NCBI RefSeq assembly: GCF_000687475.1
Contig: NC_057321.1
Coordinates: 806,001 to 870,000 of the forward strand
Source: Ustilaginoidea virens
Lineage: Eukaryota; Ascomycota; Sordariomycetes; Hypocreales; Clavicipitaceae
Length of the DNA stretch: 64,000 nucleotides
Direction of reading: 5' to 3'
Of the stretch, positions 11,867 to 22,699 are shown in pieces (position 1 is the stretch's first letter; the number at the start of each line of letters is the position of its first letter). The notes below the pieces were generated by a model. It was not told where the DNA came from. It saw only the letters and a program-made list of their open reading frames with translations, and searched no databases. The translations under genes were made by a program, and so were the position numbers.

Positions 11867-12756
11867 TCACTCCAGAATCGCGTCGACAACCTGCTCGAGG
11901 AGCGCCATCACCCTGGCCTTCTTGGCGGCCACCGTCGCCGACGAGGTGCCGGGCGCAACGTCGGGCTCGCGGGGCGCCGGGCCGGTTTCCGCGTATACCG
12001 AGTCGGGCTCGTTGATGAGGAGCAGCTGCAGCCGGAGGGATTTCCGGCACTGGTCGTACAACTGCTCGGGAATGGTTAAGACACGGCGGCCCTGCGGGAA
12101 CGGAGGAGAAACGGAGAACGGAGAGCGTAGAGCGGGGAGGAGGCTCGCAGACGACAGAGCCTGCCTTACCTTTTGATTGCCCTCGTCGTTGGCGCGCAGC
12201 ATCCGCGTGACCAAGGGCACCATGATGGGATTGCTGCCGTTTTTGCCGCGCGCGTTAGCCCCCCCCCCCGGGCCGCGCCGGCGCATGCGTAGGTGGAAAC
12301 AAAAGCAAAAAAAAGAGGACGACAAAGTAAAGGGGGGCGGCGCAGCTCACCACGGCCGGCACGGATGGTTACCCGCCTTGCAGGCCGAGCATCGCAGCGA
12401 GTTGCCGTCGGACTCGACGCACCGGCCGCGGGCGCCCTTGCCCGCGATGGCGGCCTTGACGCACCCCTCGCACGGGATGGGTCGCGGAGTCCCCGGCGCG
12501 AGCTTCTGCGTCTGCCGCAACAACAAACACCGCCACCACCACCACCCCCGGGCCTTCCCGTCAGCTCAACTCGGTCTTGCCACCTTTACTCGGATTGCGC
12601 CCCCCTCCCCCCCCCCAGGGGCCGAGGGCCCGCGTGGGAGAAACGTTCGGGTCGCGCCGCGCGGAAGGGGGGGAAGGAGGGGTTCAGGACGGACTCACCC
12701 TCTGCCGCGCGGGGTGGGAGCACCTCCTGCGCTTGGGACCCGGCTCGCGGGGGGCG

Positions 12757-12792
<36 letters not shown>

Positions 12793-12944
12793 TTGGACGA
12801 GGTGTCGACCGACGACTCGGGCTCGACGGAGGCCTGGCGCTGCTCGCCGGCGGCCCAGTCGTCGCTATTATGCGCGCTGGCGCTCGCGTCGTCGGGGCCG
12901 TACTCGTCGGGCGTGCCGAGCTCCCAGTGCTCTCTCTTCAGCAT
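11867..12944 (-). CDS. DUF3716-domain protein with polyalanine tract, four exons
   Basis: Minus-strand exons are 12944-12699, 12511-12351, 12233-12170 and 12091-11867 (231 aa). Introns use GTGAGT/CAG, GTGAGC/CAG with a CTAAC branch site, and GTAAGG/CAG. All junctions keep phase. Exon 2 may start 6 nt later at a second CAG; ATG at 12974 is an alternative start. The N-terminus is acidic (ELGTPDEYGPDD), followed by an alanine run from a GCC trinucleotide repeat (about 12759-12792) and a basic patch (GPKRRRC). Exon 2 encodes the cysteine module: PCEGC, a lone C, RCSAC, then HPCRPC. This spacing matches the fungal DUF3716 family, thought to bind zinc. The C-terminal third is helical (RVLTIPEQLYDQCRKSL). 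Function is unknown; a nuclear role is only suggested by the basic patch. Confidence 0.7.
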
Positions 12945-13494
12945 GGCTCGATGGCGCGCACCTCGCGGCATAGCAGGGCGGCTCGCAGCGTCGGCATGCA
13001 AAGGAAAGGGCAAAGCCTGGGAGATTCGCGCGGAAACCGGGGGTGGCGAAGCGAGGTGGTCAAGTTGTTGCGAAATGCTCTGCTCGCCTGCGCCGGGGGG
13101 GGGGGGGGAGGAACAGAGATGGATGATTGGCACGGGCACCGCACCCGCGTTCGGTCCGCCGGAACAGGGGAGGGCGAATTCGTGCGCAGCGTCCAACTTC
13201 TGGCGACGACGAGAGCCTGCTGGGATTTGGTTTGTTTTGTTGAGGATTCGATGGGTTTGCTGGTGTCGTGTGTCGTGTGTCGTGTGTCCGGTGTCGTGTG
13301 CCGGGTTGCAGGCTGCTGCTCGTTTGTCCTTCGTGGCCTCAATGCTTTGGAGCTGCGTGGCCGGCGCCACCGTGCTCGCCTGCCAGCCAACCGCCCTTGT
13401 CGGCGTACTAAGCACGCAGGCACGCACGCAGGCACGCAGCAAAAGTGGGTTCCGTGCGCGCTCGACGCCCGTCGGCGCATTCGTCGGCTCCACG

Positions 13495-13526
<32 letters not shown>

Positions 13527-13704
13527 CTGGCCCGGTCTGCATGCGTTTGCGCAGCCCACGTGCGGAAATCGCCGCCATCAATATGTAACAAGATAGGTGT
13601 TCAAAAATGCGCAAACAACCCCACATCAAACGCCTTCACCACGTTATCGCGTAAGAATTCAAATAGCCACAACTTGGAAAGTAATGCATTAATTCTGGTA
13701 AAAT
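12945..13704. other. GC-rich upstream region with pentamer repeats
   Basis: Upstream of the DUF3716 gene on the minus strand. It contains a G10 run (13097-13107), a GTGTC-type array at 13264-13300, a GCAGGCAC array at 13417-13440 and a TCTGG pentamer array at 13497-13530. Long minus-strand frames here come from GC bias and repeats. It ends at the first LTR fragment. Confidence 0.45.
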
Positions 13705-14033
13705 TGTCGGAATCGCCGTCGCAATTGCCCCCTTAATTGGGCATTGCGACAGATGTGCCGTTGCGTGCGCTGTGCACGTGACGTGTGTGCCGCCGCGCAC
13801 ATGATAGCCCCGCTTTTCCCTGCGTTCTGGTTGGGCGCACGGGCGGCCCGCAGAGCCGCACCGTCGCACGTGACTGCGGCACTCACAAAAAGGCCACATC
13901 GTGTAATTCCTCTTTTGCTTCCTTTCTTCCTTCTTAGATAGTAATAGTCATTTAGCAAAATAATAGAATACCTTTACTTGGTGATCACCCGGTACATAAT
14001 ACCACGCGCGCGACCCTACGTACAACTGGGTAT
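13705..14033 (+). repeat. LTR fragment of the G family, first copy
   Basis: It starts TGTCGGAATCG and is collinear with the next copy up to a shared CAACTGGGTA; the last about 20 bp of the LTR are missing. The middle differs from copy two, and some CpG/CpA sites differ by transitions. Strand is set to match the reading TGTCGG...CAACA. Confidence 0.6.
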
Positions 14034-14359
14034 TGTCGGAATCGCTGTCGCAAGGTGCCCAATTGGGCACACTGCGACGGATGTGCCGCGCAGCCGATGC
14101 GCACGATGTGGCCACTTTTGCCCCTTTTGCCCCTGAGCCCGGTAGGGCACGCGGGCAGCCCGGCCCGACCGCGCCGATGCACGTGACAGCGGCACGCACA
14201 AAAAGGCCACATCGTGTAATTACCCTCTTTTGCTTCCTTTCTCCTTTCTTAGATAGTCATTAGCAAAGTAATAGAATACCTTTGCTTGGTGATCACCCGG
14301 TACCTGATACCACGCGCGCAACCCAACGTACAACTGGGTATACCGAGTTTATATCAATA
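14034..14359 (+). repeat. LTR of the G family, second copy in tandem
   Basis: It runs from TGTCGGAATCG to ATATCAATA and has the same family member in inverted orientation at 47735-48083, which ends TATATCAACA when read on its own strand. It remains GC-rich (runs of GGGCAGCCCGGCCC type), unlike the AT-rich DNA that follows. No 5-bp TSD is visible, so it may be a recombination remnant. Confidence 0.6.
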
Positions 14360-14519
14360 GCGGGCCCATAGGCAACGTTAGGGCTCTAGCCCGCGCCACA
14401 CACGGATGTATATAGACTGCGGAAGGGACCCGATTCGGGCTCTTCTCCCTTCCTCTTTAGTTTTATCAATATATCCAATTGACGCCTATTCGCAGTCGCC
14501 CTAGGGCCAGTCCATCACA
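14360..14519 (+). repeat. Truncated Gypsy A-type LTR
   Basis: This 160-bp segment aligns well by eye with the 3' part of the LTR at 15909-16162. Shared blocks include GGGCTCTAGCCCGCGC, GACTGCGGAAGGGACCCGAT and TCGCCCTAGGGCCAG. It ends CCATCACA where the other copy has TTATTACA, a C-to-T pattern. Its 5' part is missing at the junction with the G-type LTR. Confidence 0.6.
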
Positions 14520-14816
14520 ACCGTTACAGTTAAAAGCCCCCTTACTATAACCCCCCCAATCCCCCCCCCCTTTTCAACACCATGGCCTCATTATAATAAC
14601 CATAAGAGCTGCCTATCCGGATACGACGATATGCCTTACTTTTTAACGATAATTAGACTAACGCGATAGAGCCTATCGATCCTAATAATGCCACGGACAT
14701 ACAGCTATATAACTGTATCGCATTCCTGATAAATACCTATGAGGAAAACAACTATTTGGATGATAACCTTTAGGAATAATTCCGTGAGGATTATAGCGAG
14801 TGGAATGAAGCCCTAT
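14520..14816 (+). pseudogene. Gypsy-type leader and gag start, truncated
   Basis: Follows the truncated A-type LTR as expected for element leader DNA. A C-rich leader is followed by ATG at 14582, whose frame stops almost at once. It is cut by the E-type LTR at 14817. Assignment rests on position rather than protein similarity. Confidence 0.4.
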
Positions 14817-15490
14817 TGTTAAAATCCTATAGTAGCCTACTAGGCTGCTGGCCTAATGCCCTACTGGTCTACTAATCTCCTGGCCCTTATACCGCCTCTT
14901 GGACTTAAGGTAGTCTTACCTTAGGCCTTTGCCTTTTACCTTAAGAATTTTCAGTGGATTATTTACTGTATATCAAGTAAGGTAGGCTTTGTTAAAAAAG
15001 GTGTGGCATTGCTAAATTAGCGTGGTGGTGTCAAGGATTCGGGCTACGCCCGTCTCATACTAAGGGCAAGCTTAAGTGCGCGTATCGCGCAGCATAGTGC
15101 TAAGGGGATATAGGTGTCAATTGTACCAGTTAAGGATAACTTGGTATAATACGTACTCTTTTGTCTGGTCTAACGGTCAGACAGAAGAGTAGGTTTTTAC
15201 CTGGCGATATGTGCAGACACCCGCTTAGGGCCCAATTGGGCCACATCGTTACAGGTGGCTTACTAGCGTGGTGGCGGCCTACTAGCGTGGTGGCTAGTCT
15301 GCTAGCGTGGTGGTTGCCCACTAGCGTGGTGGTTAGTCACTAGCGTGATGGTTAGTTACTAGTGCGGTGGTTGGGGTGGTTGGAAAGGCCGGATATAGCG
15401 GGGTTGCTGACGTATCATATACGTGGCATAGCGAGCATTACGGGGAGCTTTCTTACTGGCTACCCTGGATGCCTGGGCCCACCCCTCCTT
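14817..15490 (+). repeat. Solo LTR of an E-like subfamily, itself interrupted
   Basis: It starts TGTTAAAATCC and follows the E LTRs closely: CTACTAGGCTGCTGGCC, the AAGGTGTGGCATTGCTAAATTAG block, the array of CTAGCGTGGTGG units, then GCCCACCCCTCCTT. After about 15490 the sequence departs from the E1-E3 LTRs, so the right end is uncertain and may be a subfamily variant. It is split by the solo LTR at 15029-15253. No internal region follows. Confidence 0.6.
15029..15253 (+). repeat. 225-bp solo LTR inserted in the E-like LTR (TSD GGTGG)
   Basis: It begins TGTCAAGGATTCGGGC and ends ATCGTTACA. It is flanked by GGTGG at 15024-15028 and 15254-15258, a 5-bp target-site duplication. Removing it restores the array of the host LTR. 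Its first 30 bp resemble the start of the Gypsy A LTR at 15909 (GGAyTCGGGCTAyGCCCG), so it is probably a related Gypsy family. Confidence 0.7.
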
Positions 15491-15908
15491 AAGACTATAT
15501 ATCAACCGACCTGTGTCCCCCCCTTGTTATCCGACCCCCCCATAATAACTTAACTGACCTGACCATTGCTGTGGGCTGTATCATTAATATAATTGGTTTA
15601 CTAGTTAGGGATATTTAAAATTAATACGAGATTAATATAGGTTGTATTATTAAGAGTGCACTTGAAATCCACTTGTGATTAGCCTGGATTTAGTAAGGAA
15701 TGAATTATCTGCAAGTTGCACGTAACCCCTAAAGCAAACGCCTACTTACCTGCGCTGTTTTTCTTCCCTTCCTTTTAATACATTTAAATCCCTCTAGTAT
15801 ACACATTATCGCCGTCTTTTTTTACAACGAAAATATCTATATACATACAAACAGTACGTCTAAAATTAATTTTAAATTGATTTGGAATTGATTCTAATCT
15901 ATTTTTTT
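15491..15908. other. AT-rich unassigned repeat remnant
   Basis: No gene or clear repeat boundary is visible between the end of E-like similarity and the Gypsy A LTR. It may be the variant 3' end of the E-like LTR plus older degraded element DNA. Confidence 0.35.
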
Positions 15909-16162
15909 TGTTACGGACTCGGGCTATGCCCGTATTATGGATTGACTGGGGCTCGGGCTGCGCCTGTGCCTAGTCCGGGACGGATGATATAAGGTAGACG
16001 CGCGGGCCTATAGGGCAACATTAGGGCTCTAGCCCGCGCTATATACGGATATATATAGACTGCGGAAGGGACCCGATGCGGGCTCTTCTCCCTTCCTCTT
16101 TAGTTTTATTAATACATCCGATTAATGCCTATATATAGTCGCCCTAGGGCCAGTTTATTACA
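15909..16162 (+). repeat. 5' LTR of Gypsy element A
   Basis: The 254-bp repeat starts TGTTACGGACTCGGG and ends TTTATTACA. Its 3' two-thirds are repeated at 14360-14519. It is followed directly by the Gypsy internal region. The primer-binding site is too mutated to assign. Confidence 0.6.
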
Positions 16163-18847
16163 ATTAATAAAACTCTCTTAACCCTTATTATTATATTATA
16201 TATAACTACCGATAATAGATATAGGGCCCTTATAGAATACTATAGGCTTAGACGATGCCTAATGCGCCTCTGCTTATCAATAGGCAGCTTAATAAGAGTT
16301 AATTACTAATACTATAGAGGTCCTTAATATGAGGTTCTAAGAATAGCTATCCTAAAGCTAAGAGAGTAAGTATTAGATATACATTTAGGCTGAATAGACT
16401 AAGCATTAGATATAGGCCTTTATCGACCAGATGCAATAATAATTATCGCTAGCCCTTATAATAACCCTTAACTAGTTTTAGACTAATTCTATTCTAACCC
16501 TGGAAGAAACCTAACTTAAGTATAAGCCGATACCGGTCGGGGAACCCTTTAATAGTAAAAAAGCTATATTTACTGTATAGAAGACCTTTATAGAGTATAA
16601 ATTAGAGATCGATTAGGACTTTATTAGTAACGATAAGACCTAATAGATATTTATCTACTAAAACCTTTTAGCTATAGTCTAATCCTAAGTTACGGTATTC
16701 TTCGAGAATAGTATAGCCTTTTATTACCGCCTTATAGCTTTTTTTAACTACCTATAGCGACTCTTTAAGGACCTATATTAGGAAAAACGTACGATTAATA
16801 AGCTTAAGTATACCCTTTATTAGGCGCTAAAAGAACCCTTTTCTACCTTCTTTATGCGCTTTAAAGAGAAATTAGTATTAGCAGGGGGGCTTAAATAGCC
16901 TAAATTGGTTAAGCTAGAAATGCTCTAATCCGCCTTTAACCCTTATATATTAGATAAGATTATCGGCCTAGGAGTCTCCTATAAGGACTATAAGGCGGCC
17001 GTCATACGGTATTATAAAATCGCTATCAACCTAAAGATAAGCCTTACTATAAAACACTATACGGACTCTTCCTGGGATTACGATATTAATACCTAGGATC
17101 TATAGATAACGGCTCGAGATAGGGACGGTAATATGCTTATAATAGGCATCTATAAGCTAGGCTCAAAAGGCAAGCGAAAGTAGCCTAGCAAGAGGGCGGT
17201 ATAGGTTTTAATAGAAGTCCTTAAGGAGCGCTACTAGAAATCACTTTATACCTAGTGCGGGGATACTAGCTATAAAGTATAGAAATATAAGTTAAAGCCG
17301 GCCCGGCCTCTATAAGAGATAATTATAGCTTTTATAGACCTAAAGGCTATAAAAGCCTTACGAATCGCTAAGCTTAAAGATAGCGATAATAGTAATTCTT
17401 AGGGAAAAGACTAGCCTTTAAGCTGAATCTCGTAAAAAGGCTTAAAAAATATACCTAGCCCCTAGCTAGGTTACAATAGGAATACTATATAAAGGAGATT
17501 AATAATATTAAAGACTATATAGATAAATACCCCTTTTTAGTCCTAATATTATATAATAATTCTACCTTTATTAATACCCTAATTGATTCTAGTTGTGATT
17601 ACTATAGTGCGATAAGCGAAAGAATTATCTAAAGGTTAAGACTTTAGCCTATCTGCCTACTATCCCATAGGAAACTTAGGACTATAGTAGATATAAAGAG
17701 TCGATTGGGGGAGCGATAGGCTATTACCCCCTTAATTACCTATACTATTTATATTAATATCGATATCGATAAATAGCTATTAGCCGTAATACTATATATC
17801 GTACTAGGCCTTACCTGCGATATTATCTTAGGGCTGCCTTAGATAAAGTACCGCGATATTGAACTATAAGTAAAGCGGTGCCGATTAAGAATTAAAGCTA
17901 TTAATAGCCTACTTATTAAAAAATCGATTACTCGATCTTTTAAGCCTGCTATAATTAATATTCTCAGATTAGTCTTTTATTGCATAATATAATATACAGT
18001 ATACACTTAGGATAATTTAACCTCTTTCTTCCTTATGAGCCTATAGGAGCTTATATATATCCTCTATATTATACTCCCGCTATATTAGAATTTATCTCCT
18101 TTTACGGCCTAGCTGCAGACCCTACTACTAGAGCTTTAGGACTTTGCTAACCTCTTTAATAAGGCGAAAGCTTTTAGCCTTCTACTGTACTAAAGCATGC
18201 TTAATTATTATATTAAGCTTAAACTAACCTTAGATATAGTGCCACCCGACCTTCTATAGGGACCGCTATATAATATACTATGGGACTAATTACTTAAGGT
18301 TCGGAGATAAGTAACTAACCTTATAGATAAAGGAAAGATCTAAGCAAATTCCTTATCGGTAGCGGCATTAGTCCTGCTTGCGAAAAAAGCAAACGGTAGA
18401 TAGCGCTTTTATATAGATTATTAGGCCCTAAATAAGGTTACAATATAAGATTGGTATCCCTTTCCCTTAATTAAGGAGACTCTACATTCCTTATTATAGG
18501 CGAAGTAGTTTATAAAGGTAGATATCTGCGCTATATTCTATAAGATCTGTATCGCTAAGGGCGATAAATACCTAATTGCGTTTTAGACCCGCTTTAGTCT
18601 TTTTAAGTAGTTAATAACCCCCTTTAGCCTAACTAGGGCCCTTATAATATTCTAGCGATATATCAATAAGGCCTTAGGGGACTTATTAGGGGATTTTACT
18701 ACTGCTTACTTAGACGATATTTTAGTCTATACCGGAGGCTTATAGAAGGAATATATAGATCGCATTAGGATTATCCTTTGGCGCCTATAAGATGCCGGCC
18801 TAAATCTAGATTTAGATAAATGCGATTTCGCAGTAAAAGAGGTATAT
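16163..18847 (+). pseudogene. Gypsy A gag-pol remnant (gag, protease, RT start)
   Basis: Frequent in-frame stops break the frame, but motifs remain in order. A zinc-knuckle trace (CGDTSYKV) lies near 17258-17285. A protease-like LIDSSCDYY lies near 17581-17607. The RT region is clearest at 18560-18847, where the palm motif YLDDILVY (18707 onward) is intact and is followed by AGLNLDLDKCDFAVKEV. The continuation after the insertion is at 47132. Confidence 0.75.
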
Positions 18848-19195
18848 TGTCAGAATGAAAAACATTTATTATTTATTTTATTTATTTTATTATTTTTTGG
18901 ATATTTATCGCCGACAATTCTTACGCATCGCCGCATTATCAGATTGAAAAAGGCATTAAGTATTCAGTACTTATATTTATATGGCGACTGCTAGTAAAGT
19001 TGAGTACCCAGTACTTATACACATTCCCTCATGCGCAAATGTATAATGCATTACAAATTAATCACACTACTTTATCGTCGCAAATCTCGATGTACTATAA
19101 ATGCACATTTCGCTACATATCTATGATATCACAGTATGGTCACGATATTTACGTCAGATTGATTTCACTAGGGATGTTCTATGTTGGAATATTAT
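18848..19195 (+). repeat. 5' LTR of B, first part
   Basis: These 348 bp are interrupted by element C. The 3' LTR of B at 46557 is the uninterrupted version and shows the empty site at about 46900. The ATTAT at 19191-19195 is the left TSD of C. Confidence 0.85.
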
Positions 19196-19921
19196 TGTTG
19201 AAATCAGCGCCTTTTTAGCTGTATTTTGGTACTGGTCTCGCTACCGTACGACGTCTCTACGTTGAGATATCGCGGTGGCTATACCAGGCGCTATGGTGGG
19301 GCACAGCGCCCCACAACGCCGATTACAGTGGGCCACAGCGCCGGTTACGGCACCGGCACAGCGCCCCACAGCCGGCCACAGCGGCCGGTCACAGCGGGCC
19401 ACAGGGCCCACAACAGGCGGCGCATTTCTACGGGATTACCAAATGGGCAAACCTTACTAATACCAGCACTTTCGGCCTTCTATATACAGTCACCCGCTAC
19501 ACCGGTCATTTACGGCAGACCGATATAGGGCTTCCGGCCCATACAGCAGGCTGTTATAGGGCATCCGGCACACCGCTATAAGCCACTGGGCTTGGTTGGG
19601 TATACACTAGGTAGGATATTGGGCACAGACTGGGCACGGTTGGGCAGACCGACTTTTCGTCGGGTTTTTCGCTATTTTTACGGTTTTTCATTATTTTCAA
19701 CCACTTTTTCAAGATGGTAGAAATATACCCAAAATTCCCTCTTTCTAGCTAGAATAGTCACCAACAATTAGAATCAGATTTCCCTGATATCTTTACTTTA
19801 GTCAACCTCTTATACGCTTTAAATCTTTAACCAGCTCTTTATTTTATTCTGCAATACCTTATACGCCACTATCGGTATCCAGTACATTTCCAACAGTATT
19901 CTAAATCACCATTTTGCAATA
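19196..19921 (+). repeat. 5' LTR of C
   Basis: 726 bp. It contains a GC-rich CCACAGCGCC/GGCCACAGCGG-type array at about 19300-19410. Differences from the 3' LTR are transitions, many of them CA versus TA (for example C at 19304, T at 32552). Confidence 0.85.
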
Positions 19922-19935
19922 GGTTATAAGCCCGG
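19922..19935 (+). promoter_or_regulatory. Primer-binding site of C
   Basis: GGTTATAAGCCCGG directly follows the LTR. It is one G-to-A change from the initiator tRNA-Met anticodon-arm complement seen in B and E3. Confidence 0.6.
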
Positions 19936-20627
19936 TGTCTCAAGGCTTCCAGCTTAAGACGTTTTTTACGCTAACTTAGGATTTTAACGTATTTAGCAGC
20001 TAACCTTCCAGAAATCTAACTAATAAAGGACTGATCATCCCAGATTTAGGAACCTAGCTATTACACCAAGCTGCAACATATCCTTACAATAGGATTTTCT
20101 AAGGTTATTCCTTAACGCAGCTTTCTTCTAGTTTTATCTAGATTTTCAGTCTTGATTTTCTTTGCATTTTTAAGACTTTCCGGCACCTTTTCTCTTCCTA
20201 TAATAGCCAGTTAGAATATTCCTACCGCCGATAACCCAAGCTATACAGCAGAGGTAGAAGAATCTAATAATGACCAGGAAATTGCCTAGCTTAGGGAAGA
20301 CTAATAGGAAATAAGAAAAGAATTCAATTATAAATTTAATCGAATAAACTCTAAAATCGATTTTTTGGCTAATAAGGTGGGCACTTTAGTAGACAGACTA
20401 ATTAAGCCTGCTATTAGCCTACTATCCTAGGATATAATGGATATAGATACCTTCCAAACCCCTATAGGTAAAGGAAATAATCCACCATCACTACCTAAAG
20501 CCTAGTAGCAACCCCTGCCGGTTCTATCTAGCATTAGCAGCTAAATCAGCGCTATAGCTATTAAGGAACTAGCTAAAATAGCTAACGGATTCTAGGAATC
20601 CTAAAAGCTAAAGGGGGCATCTAACTT
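19936..20627 (+). pseudogene. Copia C leader and gag 5' part
   Basis: Degraded gag resembling the E family. The stretch before the LINE matches E3 gag near TANRFKESQKLKSP. It is followed by the LINE insertion. Stops are frequent and no start ATG is intact. Confidence 0.55.
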
Positions 20628-22699
20628 ATTATTATTAAAATACGCTAGAGGCTATTTAGAGCTAAATAACCTATCTAGTACTTCTATAAAGATAATTCGG
20701 AAAGGAAAAACCCGGTAGCCGGGAGGAAAACCCTTCCTGCGTTCTTGATTTCTACTTTTTGTCGCCCTGTAGCGGGGGCGGCGGGTATCTAGTGCGTAAG
20801 AGAGTAGGGTATGCAACCGCTTAAGACTATATCTGGCGGTATTATATAGGAAGAGTGCGAGTGAGAAGTCCTGGAATATTAGGTCTAGGTCGGTAGTCTT
20901 ATCGGGTGAGAGGTAAGGGGAGGGTAAGGCTAAAGGGGGTAGGGCTAGCAGCGCGCTCGCGATAGGCGTATTCTCGTCGGGTGTATATTTATAATAGCTT
21001 AGGCGCTTCTTGGTATATATTAATTTTTTGGTCGGAAGAGAAAGTAAGCCGACTCTAAAGGTTAAAGCGGGCGGCCTTAGGCACTATATTAGTATATAGG
21101 TTAGTAATGCCCCCCGATTTAATGCCTTTTCTTCCTTTCTTTTTTTCTTCTATAGCGCTAATTTTAAAGTATATAATGACCCTTCTATCGCGGTATAAAG
21201 CCGGTGCTGACCCTATTAGCAGAATGGCAGTAGTAGCAGCGATAATAGCAGCAGCAATAATAATAATAGTAAGAATAATAATAGCAAAAATAATGATGCC
21301 TAAGCGGTTAGCGATATTAGATAAGGGGGTGAGTGCGGATCTTATATGCGGTAGAACTATAGCTGACCCTTATATAGTAGCCTGGCGAACTATGCGTATA
21401 GTCTTGCGGGCTATATTTAATGCGTTTAGAAGATCCCAAGTATAGATGCTGCAGCTAATAAGGTATGGATTAGGTCATACCCGCTCTTTAGTGAGGCTGA
21501 TATAGGCAGGGACTAATGCGGCCTGCTATCTCTATGCCTTAGCGGGTAAAATATATATGCCTTTAGAAAGGACCCCTAGGAACCGGGTCCTAGTATAAGA
21601 ACTCCTAGATGCATAGGAGACTATTGCTGGGGGGATAAAGGTGCGTTTTCGATTTATATATAGTATAGGTTATTAGCTGACTATCTTTGCCTTTTAGGTA
21701 GACGATTATAAAGCCCTTTAGTAGAGGGCTAAATAGGCATCCGCCTCTTAGGGGCGTGGTCGGGCGGTAGTAATAGCGGCAGCGGCGGCGGTAGGGGGCC
21801 TTAGCGCTCCTAGGGCAACCTAAGAGATATTAGACCTTAAAGAAAAGAAGGTTCTCGCCTTAGAACAATAGGCCTACGCCTAAGAGGATATTGCTATATT
21901 ATTATAGGTTTTTTTGGCTTAAGAGGGGGGAAAAGGGGCTTTAGAGGGGGGGTAGGATAGGGATAATAGGGATAAGGGGGGGGAGGGCAGTAGGGGGAGT
22001 AAGGGGGGGGAAGGAAAGGAGGATACCCCCGATACTAAAATAATAATTATTAACTAGTTTTGGCTTGCGGGGCCTAAGAGACTTATTTATTTCTAGGGCT
22101 CCTCGTTTACGCTTTAGGATTACTATAAATATTATATAGGGGCTATATAGGGGTATTTAGTAGCGCCTCTAGCTATATTATATTAGAGGGATTAAGCGAG
22201 CTAGAATTGGTTGAGTTAGTTAATATTAAGTATTTAGCAAGCGATCGTTTATATAAAGCGTAGTTTATTAAATATAATAGATATACTATATCGGTCGCGA
22301 AGTAAGCTAAAGCTAGGACCGGACCTAAAGAGTATATACCTTTATTTATAATACTTTAGATAAGAGAGGATAATATAGTAGAGGTCTTCTAGGCCTTCCC
22401 TATAGCGGCAGAGAGGTAATAGCACTAAGGGAATTTATTAGAGGTAAAGGAAAGAATTAAAGCCGATTTTTTCTATATAAAGTTAGGTAAGTATCGCCGA
22501 TTTATGCTTCTATAGACTTTTATATAGTTAGGTTATTTTCGCTATAGATTAGAAGTCTAATGCCCTTTTAGTTGCTAGGGTCTTATACTAGGGGCGTTTT
22601 GCCTTTACTACTGCCCGATTGCTTTATTATCGGTCGTACTAATTTTTTATTAATTGCTTTTCGGCCGGGAGCTAGCTAGGGTTGGGATTAGGGAATGGT

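Noticed and set aside
12177..13736. 519- and 339-codon plus-strand frames
   Set aside because: They are antisense to the spliced DUF3716 gene and run through GC-rich simple repeats; composition is low complexity.
21107..21445. 112-codon plus-strand frame inside the LINE
   Set aside because: The LINE is on the minus strand and this frame is an AT-rich, Ile/Ala-biased shadow.
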